Positions 13,038 to 26,038 of a stretch of DNA of 64,000 nucleotides are shown piece after piece. Each line of letters opens with the position of its first letter. Positions within the stretch are counted from its first letter, which is position 1. The notes under the pieces were generated by a model. That model had not been told where the DNA came from. It worked only from the letters and a program-made list of their open reading frames with translations, and searched no databases. The translations under genes were made by a program, and so were the position numbers. Source of the DNA: Marsupella aquatica (lineage: Eukaryota; Marchantiophyta); contig OZ316894.1 of NCBI GenBank assembly GCA_973895155.1, forward strand, positions 4,836,001 to 4,900,000, in the 5' to 3' direction.

Positions 13038-16000
13038 AATTCAGGACAAAAACAAACAAATGTTTCCAGTATGTTTGCATTTGTTGTCCTTGTGCGGGAT
13101 AGAGCAGGCCCAGCTTGTTTGTTTCTCCTTGGAATGACACAAATAATGCTGAGCTTCTCTCTATTGGCATGAGACAGCTTGTCTTTGTGTTACATTGACA
13201 CTGATGCTGCTTGGGTTAATTTATTTTTGTTGGGGGATGGGGTAGAGCAAAGGGAAACCCCACTAGGTGCACACAATTTCTTTGTAACCAAACCTCGCCA
13301 AAAGGGGGTACACTCAAAGTAATTTGGTCTCAACCCTAGAGAAAGAGTGAGTTGGGCAGCAAGGTCCGAGGCTCATAGTGAGCCTTGGTATAATTGACCT
13401 TCTTAATGAATCGTGCATAGGTCAAGTTCCTTGCTGGCACCCCAAAAAGAAGGTGTTGAAAGTGGCAATAAATACAAATGGAACTTGAAAAGGAAGTATA
13501 TCTCCTCCATTTATGCCATTGGCAAGGATGACCACACACATCCACACCATAGATAGAGTTTCACTTACAAGTCAATGGCATCTAATAAGTTACCAATTTG
13601 TTCTGTCAGGTTAGCCACACAAATAATTTCACTTCTTCAGAGACCCTTTAACTTGACACAGACGTATGAAATGACAACCCTTAAATCACTTCTGACTGCT
13701 TTTGTTGTAAACTCTTGACTTGACAATTGTGTGGGGTCAGGTAGCTTGCAAATTGGGATCATACATCTTTGACCAAATTGCTACTATTTTTAGTGACATC
13801 CTAAATGAGTATGACGCACTCAAGTTGCTATTGGCCAATATCTGGGTTGGCCCCAATTTGTGCCTTTTAATTCTTACTCCATTTGGTCAAATCTCTATGA
13901 TGATCATCTGCAAGTTGGATCTGAAGACTTCGATATTCACACAATTTACACTCGTTCAGCAAATGGTGCATGTGATGCGTGTAAATGTGTATCACTTGCA
14001 GATGATTGAGTCCTATTATTCAATCTTAATTCATTGACACCAGTGACAGAATTTGTATACCCTACCATATGTAGGATATACTAGAATCTAAAGATATTTA
14101 GGTACATGATAAATGAAGTCTCCCCTTGCTGAAGATGTTTCTATTGGATAATGTACTAGTAAATCTGATCAGCTTTTGTCTTGAAATCTGGACGATCTTC
14201 ACCTATTTGCATTCTAGCATGCAAGACTTTTGCAACATATTACTGAAATGTTGATAATAGAGTTTCATAAGCTGTGTTTCATAGGCAAATATTCTCCTGC
14301 AAACCGCACCAAATCTCATCTCTACTCACTTTTATGTTTGAATGTATCCCCATCTGCTTGAAACAATATGTAATGCTATATCACAGACCTTGCTCCCTAA
14401 ATATTTTAAAGATGATTGTAGCAATTCACTTGATCCAGTGCCACACTTAATATTATGTGCATTGTTCCCTCCTCAATGCAAAGGTAGTGCACGAGGACTG
14501 ACTTTGGATTGCCTGATTTGTAGAAATTGATCAATGATATTCTCATTTGAATTCAAGTATCAAAAACTTCTCTTTGAAGCATAATTATAGGCATGTCTAA
14601 TACATAACTACACCAATTTTGTCTGGATTTCAAGTTTGTGTATTGATTTTTGTAGAGTTAAATTTAGACATTTTGCTCATCTTATGCTAACAAATAATTG
14701 AATCTTTGAACAATGACTATACAACACTTCCTCAATTGTGCATTTGTCCTAATATTCTTTGGAATTAAAGCTACCCCAAAAGAGAAAAAAACTATATCAT
14801 CTCAATTTGAATAGAACTTCAAGGGCACTCTATTTGAGTAGAGATGTTTTCCAAGAATTCTGTTTCAAAAGTTTTCTTCAAGAAAAGACTATAGTCACAA
14901 GCTTCGCCAAATCAACTATAATTTTTTATATGCCAAGGAATCACAGGAGAGCTATTTAAGATACATGTTCTATTTAACATTTAATGTTTAATAGCCTTGA
15001 AATTTTTTTAATTCAAGTATTATTTTACATAACCTCTAGGTTATAAAAATGATGCAGAAAAATAACTTATAATAATTAACCTAAAATGTATTTAACGTTC
15101 ATTTGTTAAATTGAATACTTGTCCTTGATTACATAAGCTTGGCCTAGGGCTTCTTAAAAACGACACAATTATCCTTTGTGCACTTTTTAGTGTAAGTGAA
15201 CAGATTCACAAGTAACTCATTCATTCCAAATGGCTTTTGGTGGGAAAATATAAGCAAATTCTACTTGGCAGGCAAGACTATCATTTTTTGGAGAATATCT
15301 CACGGACGATTTGTTGATCTATTATCTGAAGCATTATGAAATTGTATATAGTCGGGAACCAGGCCAACTTAGGACCCGCCAAAGTTAGCGGGTCCGTGGC
15401 ACTAGCGCAGGGACACTCTTGCTCTCACATACAGTAGACAGTTTTCTTGGCACTTCTCTCACATTCAAATTCTCCTTTGATGAGGCTGACTCGGGCTCCA
15501 TAACTTACCCTCATACAACGCTTCCAATCATAACTCGAGCAATCTTTTGGTCAATCAGTTCTTTTGTGCTGCCTATCAAGAGGTATTCCTGTTCAATTGC
15601 TTTGTCTCTTTGATCTTATATCAAATCACAAATCCAAATTATGCAAATCTCCCTTGAAAGGTGTGGCTGTCACTCCTCGATCTTAAGCTATTGGCATTTT
15701 GTACTCTTGACACCTTACGGGATCTCATGAGTTTCAATTTCATGCATCGCCTGCTGAGTTTTCCCTTGGGCTGATCTTTGGTCAAAATTTTTGCTGGGTA
15801 GCTTTGCTGGAGACACAAACTGTGCGCTTTCATAACCAGATATTCATTATTTACAAGCTGTCCAGTCCTAGTTGTTCATATGTCTTCCAAACAAAGGTCA
15901 CAATGTGTTTGCAGATTGTCCATCCCTCACTCCCAGACCTTTTCCTGAATTATACAGAGTTTGTTATGATAGGTTGACCATTGAAATTATGTGATTATTG

Positions 16001-17050
16001 CAACCTTCCTAGGGCTTCTTCTGACTTCCAGCCCTCTTCAAATTTTGAGGTCAGAGACCTTCACAATTTTTGTATGGATCTCATCAAAAGACTGAATACC
16101 ATTTCAGTTGCTGAATTCTTGACTTTTGGTGAGGACGGATCATCCAGCTAGTCTGGTCATTGTCTTGGTTGAGGGAACTGTGTTTCCACTAGTTGGAGAT
16201 TGATGAAACAGTTCTGAACTTCTGCCATTATGATGCAGACCTCAGTTGTCAGTTGGCACTTGGATTTCTAGTTGCAACCTGCAGGGTCCTCATCTAGATT
16301 TAACACCATATGTGAAGATGAGGAGTTTGGCTCCCACATTTGCCCGTCAATGCTATAAAATATGCAGGCAGAATTATCCTTTTTGCATGAATGTCAAGAC
16401 TCGACAGCTGCCTGACTAGGAGAATTGCTGGCAGTTACTCTTGATTCTCAAAAAGGAGTCCTTGCTTTCTCTGATGCGCACTGAGGAAGACGGTGCTTGT
16501 GACATGGGAAAAAGTTATGGTAATATCTTCTTCTCAAACTCAATGGACGCCTTCACATCAACTGTCCAGTCAACCAAGCTAATGTTCCTTTCCCTGTCAA
16601 GCCATGAGAAGGGAAATTGCCTTACCATTTTGCCACATTTTTGTACTGAGTTCTGCTTGAATGTCCTATGTTAACTGTGATTATGTTGCAAATGGCTCCC
16701 ACACCTCTAGCTCGGTCACTTTGATTAGTTGACTGCAGCAACGTGATCATTTTGTCAACTTACTGCCTAAGAACAAGAAACTTATTTTGAAGGCTGGCCA
16801 AAATTGTTTGTTAGTTTTAAGCTTTGACCTATTGCCATCTTGTGAGAGTCTTGCCTCTGGCCTGTTAAAGTGACCATTCTGCAAATGGCTTCCGGGTGAA
16901 TAAGCCCTAAACACATTGTGATGTTGATGTTCTTTGGTGGTCTTATTGTCAAGCGGATAAGTTGCATTTTGTGAGGGGTTTCTAAGCTCATTTATTGAAT
17001 GAAATATTTTTAAGAAGGGGGGAGGGAATCAAGCCTTTAGCTCACACCAG
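13037..17050. other. Intergenic or distal 5' region of POC1, no exon identified
   Basis: Open frames here (longest about 105 codons at 13720-14037) show no known domain. The first coding exon of POC1 should lie somewhere upstream of 17051, because that exon has no in-frame ATG and an in-frame stop sits at 17038. I could not identify it with confidence. Confidence 0.5.
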
Positions 17051-20000
17051 GAAAATTGTTTGAGAGGGAAGGAAAGGTGTCCGAACAATATCCAACGATT
17101 TTGTCTCAATATGGGAGCCAAAAAGGGGGTGTGAATGGCATTCGGTTTCGGCCCAATATGAAACATTTGATCTCGGGAGGAAGCGACAGTATTGTGTACT
17201 TATGGAGTATGCACTGCCGTCCAAATTTACGCCACCCAAATGTACGCCCATATCGCTACGTTGGACACCAAGTAAGTTGTCTGTGTCAAAGCTTCTCCTC
17301 TCAATTCAGTTATGCTTGGTTTTATACTTTGAACATGGTTTCTTACGCATTGTTATCATTCCTTGACAGAACTGTCCAAAATCCTGGTCACCTAGACCAT
17401 GCATATCTCACCACTGCAGCATCTCTTTTATCTAGCTCTCTACCTAGCTCACTCATTGAAAGCAAACATACTGCTTTTTCCAAAATCTGTTGCTATTTTT
17501 GCTATCATTCATGCCAACTGAGCTGCTAGTTGAAGTGTCTGGCTTGGTTATTGAGATTCTTGTGCGTTCAAAATTGTTTGTGCTAATCATTCACTTATTC
17601 AAGCAACTGAAGGGAGTGATTGAGTTAGGAGCATGTGTTATATGTGAGCAAGAAGTAGAAAAAATTGCTTCTCTTTGCTTCTCTGGAATTATGTCTGTCC
17701 AAACAGACTAGTAGACAGTGTCAAGGAATGTAGGTTGGAGCAAAATCAAAGTACTTCTCATAAAAAATCAACAAACTAGCCAAGAGTACAATATCTTTCA
17801 TCTTTTGATCATAGACACAACCATGATTGCTTGAAATAGCTTAATGCTCTGCTCAATTTTGGAAAGGTCCTTTCTCTGATAGGGTATCTAAGTAGAAAGG
17901 TCCTGTGTCCTTGGCTCCTTTTCACAGGGGCCAGTATACGCAGTGGCTGTGTCCCCGTGGGATAATCTTGTCGCATCTGGTTCAAAAGACAAGTCCATCC
18001 GATTATGGATCCCCTCTGTGTATGTATGAGATCTAGATCTTTACAACTTATGATCAACTCCTCAGTCTTTTGAGAGTAAACTGCTTTCAAAGTTTTATAT
18101 AAGCTTCCGAATAAGAAATCTAACCAACAACAGTTCATAAGCAAGTTAATTTTCAGTTCTTCTAAGTTCGAACAACTATCAATGAACAATCAAGTGAGTG
18201 ATTTTTGCAATTTGAAGCTTTGGGTCAAATTAGTCCTTCTTCCTAACAAACTTTAAACTCAATTAGGGAAGGAAAATCGACCGCTATCAAGGGCCACACT
18301 GGACCAGTGCGGACCGTCAACTTTAGCCATGATGGACAATGGATTCTCTCGGGTTCAGATGACAAAACAATGAAGGTAGGCACTCTCAAAGTCCATATAT
18401 AAGAAAAAATGGTAGCCTCCAACAAATAAACTACCACGATGCACAAATCATGACCAGTGATTGATGACTTGTACTTTGTTTAAGGCCTGGTTTATGCAGA
18501 AACATTATTTCCATGCAGCATATAGTTACTGGAGCACGGGATAAGTTGGTTGCTTGTTCTGCAGGTTTGGCAGGTGTCAAACCACAAATTCATTTGTGCT
18601 CTAAGTGGACATATGAATTGGGTCCGTTCAGCTGAGTTCAATGGAAATGCAAGGTGAACACATATTTTTCCTGGTGGTAACTCTAGATTCTTCCTCTTTT
18701 TAGGTGAAACTAGATCCCAAAACAATTTGCTGGTTGTTTGTGATGTCTACTGTGAGCTACTTGGAGAGGGCACTCGATTAGAAAGACAAGTGAATATATC
18801 AACTTTGAAATTGTCTTGTCTGATAAAGACATTAATAACACCAAATTTTCTATTACTGGAATCCTTGGTCCCTCTCGTCAAGAGAACATCATTATCTAGT
18901 TTGGGCATGCATGCCTCATGAAAATTCATGGCCCTTATGTAGATGCCTAATTTCAATGCAGGCAGGTGGTTTCAGGCAGCGATGACAGAACTGTGCGGCT
19001 ATGGGATATTGAGAGTCGACAATGCATCACACAATTTCCTGATGTGCTAGGGTAATATTCTATAGCTTTCTCCTCAAACACTTAATAATACAATATTTAA
19101 AGATTTATAACCATTTCCCCTATTTTGTTTTGCCAATGAAGCTACTTTACTAGAAGGAAAATATGTGATTATATATCAAACCAACTTTCAGGTCTTGCTG
19201 AGAAAATTTCTTGACAAAACCTTTGTCGATAGAAGAAATATTTGTTTTGGTTACAAACTTTGGCTTTTGACTGAAAGGTTTTTTTGGCATGCTGAAAGCT
19301 TATTCTATGTTTGTGTTGATTGCCCTTCCTAAAGTGAGGTGTACAGCACAAGATTTCATCCAGACAATAACTGTATCGCGAGTGGAAGCTCTGACCAATG
19401 TGTTCAGGTGCCAACCCAAACAGCCACTCATAATTTAGGGAAAGTGCTTATTGTGATTAGTACCGTATGTTTTGAGAAGGAGAATGAATTATCTACTTTA
19501 AGCTCAAGTTCACCAAATAGAAAACCAAGTAGATATATAAGCATTGCAGCAACAATCTTTTGCTTTCAACATCAATTAAAATTGGAGTTGGATCATTGAC
19601 AATGTGTCAGATGTGGGATATCCGAAGCAAGAGCCTGATTCAACATTACGCCGCAAATGCAGGAGCTGTTCATTCAGTTTGCTTTCACCCAGCTGGAAAC
19701 TACCTTCTCTCTAGCTGTCAGGATGCGACACTCAAGGTAAAGAGCCTAACCAATTGGTCCCTAAGTAGTGAATTTTTGTCACAACACAAAGTGAATGAGT
19801 CTGGACACTTTTTTTCCTCCTGGATTGATCTTGTCTTAAAGCACATGCAGGTTTATTTGGGCAAGAATATTCAAAGTAGATGACCTAAGGTGCCAACAGT
19901 CATTGACATGGAATTATTTTGGTCTTGCCGGCAGGCTCAATCTGAGTAAACATAGAATGGCTGGTTCCACCAATAATGCCCCGCTCCCGTTCCCCGTTGC

Positions 20001-21920
20001 AGATTTGGGACCTGCGAGAAGGACAAATTTTGTACACCTTGCAAGGCCACGATGGATGCACTAGATCAGCTGAGTTTTCTCCTACGGGGGAATTCTTTGC
20101 ATCTGGAAGTGCCGATGAGCATGTAAGTTGCACACTTTGTAATCAGCTCAATTTGAAAATCAATAACTTGCTGTCTCTTCTATAAAAGTATTCCTATATT
20201 ATGAATCGCTCGATGAAAGTAACTTAAAAAAGATTAACAAATTGAAACGATATAAACACGTCAACAACATTTTTTTAGGAACCGACTGACATCCTTAGAC
20301 TACCATCATATTATTACAGGTGGTGCTATGGAGGACAAACGTTGATCTTAGTGGTGGACAATCAGGTAAAGAAAAGTCCTGAATGATAGCATGCGGAAAA
20401 ATTTAGATACTCTTTCATAGAATTTAGCCATTTGAATCGCACAACTTTCCATTTCCTAGGTTTCTTGATTGCAGGCCTATTTAATAGCTACAAGGGCTTT
20501 GAGATACTGATGAATTTTAAACAAATGATGGCTGCTACTTCTGTGTTGGGATCCTAATATTTCTGCCTGCTGGACCTTAAAACTTGAGTGGTTTTGCTGC
20601 AGCTGATTTGCGCGCAGTAGTGAGAAAGGATGAAGTGGGACATGCCTTGTGTAGTGCATGTAATTGTGTCTGTACGAGTGCCATGCAAGAAATCCCATCG
20701 AATGAAGGGGCTGACACCAACAGTGGGAAACAACCCCCTTCTCCTTGTAAACTGATGAGCCCTCGTCCACCAACCCCACTAAAAAAACACAATGCAGATT
20801 CAACTGACACTAGTGAAGATGAGGTCATTGTAGAAGATGATCGCACCAAAAACATCACAGTAAAACCTCTCCCTTACCTATTTACCATGCTGGAGAAAGA
20901 AACTTTTGTAATGTTGATAAATACTACCAAGACTAGCTCTTTTGTCGTCCTTTCATAACTCTTACAATGATCACCACCAAAAAAATATTTTCTGATTCAA
21001 GTTGTCGCTCAATGTCATGATTTCTTCCACAATTTGTTAATTGTTAATGATAAACTGGTCGGTGAAAGCAAAACCATAAAAGAAAACAAGATATGAGTAT
21101 CCTAGCAAACAAGAAGCGCAACTTTTTGTCAACAAGCTTGAAGGACTGGAGTTTCAAACTTATCAAGAAGAACTCGCGTTGATGCACATCTCCTCCGGCA
21201 AACGAAATTGCTCTAACGTGAGGAAGATAGTTGAAGACTGAAACTTTGCGGCATCTGCATAAAAATCACCAGGATACCCTCCTTTTAACAGTTTGTAATA
21301 AAAAGAGTGTCTTGGCTCTGTTGTAGGTAAATATTCATGAGCACCATCCGAAGATTGAGGTACCAAAGTGCAATGCCTTTGAGAAAGTGGATCAGATTCT
21401 TCGCCATGCTGAAGCTTTTGACGTGGAAACTGGGACAACAGTCTCTTATGAAGGTGAGGGCCCGAACAATGATTATAAAGATCAAAGTCCTGAACTTGGA
21501 CAGAAGAAGGATGTTACTCCAGTGGGAGACATGAATGAGATATCAAGCACAATGAAGGTATAACTGATGGTTTCCACAACTGCCGCTATTTTCCATGTGC
21601 ATCATCTTGGCTTTCACATCTGCTTTGCCGATGTTGTGGTCGTGCTTATTCATTATCATTGCAAAGTCAAGCGTTTGTGCTGAGCGGGGTGCTCAATGAC
21701 AACAAACCAATGCAATTCCCCTATATTGGTACCTCCAGCATAACTATAGATTTGAATGTCTTGCTGTCCACCTTCCCAACAATTATCCTTTAGTAGCATT
21801 CGTTGCTTATAGACAAGTAGCTAAATTGGATGTGCATTGCAGCAAATCTGCTATCAGCTCGATGTGTTGACACGAACTGTCGCTCTGTTTGAGGAGCGGC
21901 TGTCTCACTCCGAGAACAAG
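17051..21920 (+). CDS. POC1: POC1-type centriolar/basal-body WD40 protein (partial at both ends)
   Basis: POC1 is a centriole/basal-body component needed for stable ciliary and flagellar bases; plants keep it only where sperm are motile. Twelve exons join in phase with GT-AG borders: 17051-17271, 17928-18019, 18267-18375, 18565-18653, 18962-19051, 19335-19407, 19611-19736, 20003-20122, 20320-20365, 20603-20859, 21327-21557, 21843-21920. They encode seven WD40 blades, recognised by GH and WD-type ends such as SGSKDKSIRLW, SGSDDKTMKVW, SGSDDRTVRLWD and SGSADEHVVLW. A linker with PRPPTPLKK and an acidic stretch follows, then the C-terminal POC1 helix (QLDVLTRTVALFEERL). About 500 residues are visible, close to animal POC1B. 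The acceptor at 17051 is the weakest border. The ATG exon lies upstream and is not identified. Any exon after 21920 is also unknown; read-through into the intron would reach a stop within about 30 codons. Family assignment is firm because the blade spacing and C-terminal helix agree. Confidence 0.9.
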
Positions 21921-24379
21921 GTAAATACTACCGTGCCTTGTCATCTGGTGATCATTTGTGTCATTTACTCAGAAACATGCAAGGCAGTCCTTCATAGCAA
22001 TTGCTGACCTTTCACATGCTAAAAGTTTGGGTGACCATGGGTTTGATGAGATGCTTCCTAAAACATTCTGCCAGTCACATCTTGGTCAATGGTGGCTTGT
22101 TGTTCATGGATTAGGTCTGCTCTCTTAATGCATCAATTTAATTTCAATAGTAGGGGCAATAGAGGAAGAAACATCTCATAATGTAGGTCAATCACATCTT
22201 TCTCAACACTGGATGTTTCTCAACAAAGATAAATCAGGTTGCCTCCACCCTATGCCCACTTTGCCTGTTTCTCCAAAGTTCTCCTTCACTTGTTCCCAAA
22301 ACCCAAAATCCAACAAAGAAAATGTTCAGTGGGATTGGTTGCACCGATGAATACAATTGACATTTTGTGGTCCACTACCCTTCTAACAGGGAATCCAATG
22401 AGCATTTTAAAGAAACCACTTGAAGATCAGTGTTGAGAAAGATAGGAATGACCTTTGCCATGAGGCAACCTGATCGATCGGTTATCTGCCCACATGTGCG
22501 ATATTGTAGATGCTGCGTTTGGAGAGGCATTTTGGTGATGATACTAGTAGTACCATATCGACAATTGATGTAGGCAAACATGGCAAGCACAAACATCACC
22601 GATCAAGTTGACTCAGCAAAGGAGACCTGCACTGGTGCATGAAAAACAAGTTTGCTAGCCAGTGGCAGAACTTGTATTTCTTTTTTGAGACTAAAGACAC
22701 TGAGTATCATAGGCAAATCTGAATGATTTTGTTCATTTCTGAAGTCTGTGTCATAGTACTGGACAAAGGATGGACAACATTCATATATATTCTTTGTGAG
22801 TTGGCTGACAGGGCAGGTTAAAAACTATTCCACATAGTCTTCTTGGGTTTGTGAGACTGATACAGAATGTACATTGCCTAAACATACACAATGTATGGAA
22901 ACCATAAAAGAAAACAAGATTCAAAAAGTAGATATTTCCATGAAAGGACACCCATTCTATGAGGCAACCTGATAGATTGATTACCTTCATGCCTGTGCTT
23001 GTCCTTTCATGAAACTACCTACCTTGCACCGGTTCTGCATGGTCCGGGTATAAGTGGGAATCCTTATTTGCCTATGGATCAAGGTCTCCTTTTTTCTTGA
23101 CCATGAGATGCCCAAAACTTGCACCTTTTGCACACTGAAACCTGCCAGCTTAAACCTCTTGCACTGCATGATTGTCTCGGTTGCATGGACCTGCTGATTG
23201 CCATATAGCATACTCATCCTAGAACATTTGACACTGCTATATGGCCAATCTACCTTTCAGTATTTTGTCTTATTTAGATTTTTGTTGTTGTGTATTTTTA
23301 TTTCAATGTGATTAACTAGGTGCATCCCTTGTATGATTTAAATTTTGAATTTATATTTGTGCCTCCTTCATTATTTTAAACTTGGTTTATCCTAGAGCTC
23401 TTCTTTCTCATTTAGGTTCCAAAATTGTTCAACCAACCCCCAATTGAGCCCTTTAACACATCTCATGGAATTCCTAGCACTTAGTCTCATGAGTGAGAAA
23501 GGATGATTCTAAACAAAGTCTTTAAGTTCTCCTGATGGTGGAAAGCCTTGTAGTTAAGAAACTATTGAAACCTAACCTTGTGAAAACAATGTGAAGTAAA
23601 GCATTGTTGCACACATTGCATTCTTTCCTCAGAATAGGACACAAGATTCTTTAGCCATGAAATTGAGTTAGTCAGGAAAATTCTATTTAAGTAGTCCAAT
23701 ATTGCCAACGTTCATTCAGAATTGAAAAAACTACTAATTTCCAAACATGATTGTTTTTTTTTTTCTGCACATTTAGTCAGGTGTAATATGTACCATGTGA
23801 GCAGAAAAGAAGGTTTCCCCTGCACCCCACCCCTGTTGCAAAAGCCCATCCGGGATTTTTGGTCCGGTTTGGAGGTTCGTTTGGGGCTCCAAATTTGATG
23901 ATTCTCAATAAAGCGATGAGCTTTTTTAGTACCAAAAAACAAACACACTGGTCACCGCAATCAGTGTTACTGACACTTATTCTTGTAAAGCAAAGTTTGG
24001 GTATAGTGATTAATTGCTGTTAACGGCAAAAATGCATGCATTTCACACAATTATTTTTTCCCCAATGGAAAGAAGGTGGGTGCCCTAAGTTCGGCATGAA
24101 GGCGTTGGCATGCATGAGATAGAGTAAAAAGCATTATTACCTTCAGATTATTATTAGCAACACTGATTTCTCCAGTCACACTAATCAGATGCTAACACTA
24201 ATGCCGGTGAGGAGCGTAAATTGCTTTGAAGAGCAAAAATACATTTTAATGCTTAACTTTTGGCCTAGTGTTGTTTACCACCGCATCAAGCAATTACGTG
24301 TACCACCCATATGCTATACAGGCAGTGACGTGTGGTAAAGCACACTGGAATTTCGCCGGCGAATGACTGATTGACTGAC
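21921..24379. other. Region downstream of POC1, no exon assigned
   Basis: POC1 proteins usually continue a little past the conserved C-terminal helix, so a last exon may lie here, but no candidate is convincing. A frame starting after the tttactcag at about 21970 is open for some 50 codons, but it would require a 50-bp intron, shorter than usual in plants. The rest is AT-rich with no recognised gene. Confidence 0.45.
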
Positions 24380-25330
24380 TGCCCGGATTCAAACTTCGCG
24401 TTCCCGGGCTGGATAGCGGGCAGGCGGGCAGCAACACGGGAAATTTCCGTGCGTACAATCATCGGTACCTTACGTACTTGCGTACCCGGAGTTCCTCTAC
24501 GAGATTGAGGGAGGCCTGCCCGATCGTGAAGGCAGGAATGACCGGTCCGTCCGTCCGTCCCTCTCCGTTCCAGCAGTGCCAGAACGAGTAGTGATACTTA
24601 CTACTCTGCAGTAGTAGCCCGAGAGGGATTCCTTGGATTGTACCGGTACGGCCGTCCGGTCACCCGAGCCCCCCTTCTGCCCGTATGCGGAGTGTGTGTA
24701 CTTCCGCCTTCTCCTGCTGCCCCATGTGCCACTGCGAGGTGCTCTTTGTTCCTATCGTAACATACGGGAAAGGCACTCTTCTGCAGCATCCGGAATCCAT
24801 TATTGGGGATCTCCATCACTCACGTCCGTCCCCGCCCGCCCGGCTGCCCGTCCCCTCCTCGTCAACTCGATCGCCATCGCCCGGGAACCACGAGGATCCC
24901 TTGCCTGCCCGCCGACTGCCCCTCAACTCGATCGACGTCCATTCTCACGGGCAGAGCGATCAACCACGACGTGTCTAGTTCTCTTGAGTAGTAGTTGCTC
25001 ACACTCACTCATGTGGAGACCCTCCACTATGACCGTAGTTGAGTTATGGGCAGAATGGGTGCCCGGTCATGGGCTGCCACTAAACCACGACTACTCGCTT
25101 CTGCTGCCCTTGCCCGTAATCCCCCACTCTCGGACATGCGTGGTGGATAAATCAGTCATTCACACTAGTAGCGTAAGTCCCGGGTCTTGCCGGGACACTC
25201 TCCCCTTGTCCCTGCCCGGCCGTCTTTTCGGGCATGTCCACCTCGGGCGTAATTTTCGAGCCGGGAGCGGAGTGGGGTAGCGGGCCGCCTGCCCAACCCT
25301 AAAGCTACGAGCCTACATATTCCCCTCCGG
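24380..25330. other. GC-rich island studded with GCCCG/CGGGC motifs
   Basis: Base composition rises sharply against AT-rich flanks, and GCCCG or its complement recurs many times on both strands. Long open frames here (up to 215 codons at 24633-25280) are expected from high GC. The 215-codon frame is rich in Pro, Ser and Arg and shows no domain. It could be a promoter/CpG island or old repeat material. No gene is assigned. Confidence 0.5.
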
Positions 25331-26038
25331 TACTGAATAACGAACAGTGGTACCGGACCATCATGCTGCCCTCACGGTTCGCTAACGGTGCTTTAAAAAC
25401 CCTCGAGCGAGCGAATTGGGCCGACGCAAAGAAGTCAGCCCTATGAGACTTTCCATAAATGTGAGCGTCACTCGCCGTCGAGATGGAATACCGGCAAACG
25501 TGACGACGGGCCGTCTCTAAATTTAGGCTTCTCTTAAATTAATTGATGATTGACGGGCAGGGTTAATTAGCTGGAGACGAATCGCAATCGGCGGGTGACG
25601 GCGACGGGTCGTCGGATCGTAACTACGTTAACGGCGGTAGACGCTGCCCGACGCGGGCAGTGGGGGTAGTAGATAGACTTGAATGCCGGCTGCATGGCGG
25701 AAAATGACGGTCTGCGCAAAGACGGGCCGCCTCATTATTATTACGAGGACGGGTGAAGGGCAGGAGGGAGAGCGACGGGGTCGCCTCCAAAAGCATCCAG
25801 CAATTTTCGTTCGCCAAAGCGGACAGATTTATTTCGTGCAATTGGGCCACCGGAATCGGTTCGTTGGACAGTGGCCTTATATATTACACGAATACACGAA
25901 GCGTCGACATATTTATTCGCTTTGTTGCCAATTCCATTAAATTGGACGGCGCTGCAAATGGGTTCTTTGATGAAGATTAGATGACCGACTAACTGACGGC
26001 TCTGCCAACGTGTACAGTGGATGCTACTGTAGAGAGCT

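Noticed and set aside
13336-13545. Minus-strand frame resembling a conserved Cys/His-rich fragment
   Set aside because: The Cys and His spacing matches no zinc-finger or retroelement motif I know, and there are no splice-consistent neighbours.
17809-18189. 126-codon minus-strand frame
   Set aside because: It is antisense to a confirmed POC1 exon (17928-18019) and its flanking introns.
21971-22130. Possible last POC1 exon after the acceptor-like tttactcag
   Set aside because: It would need an intron of about 50 bp, below the usual plant minimum, and the roughly 50 residues show no similarity to POC1 C-termini.
24633-25280. 215-codon open frame on the plus strand
   Set aside because: It lies in a GC-rich island where stops are rare. 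It is Pro/Ser/Arg-rich, has no domain, does not begin with ATG in its long form, and overlapping frames are open as well.
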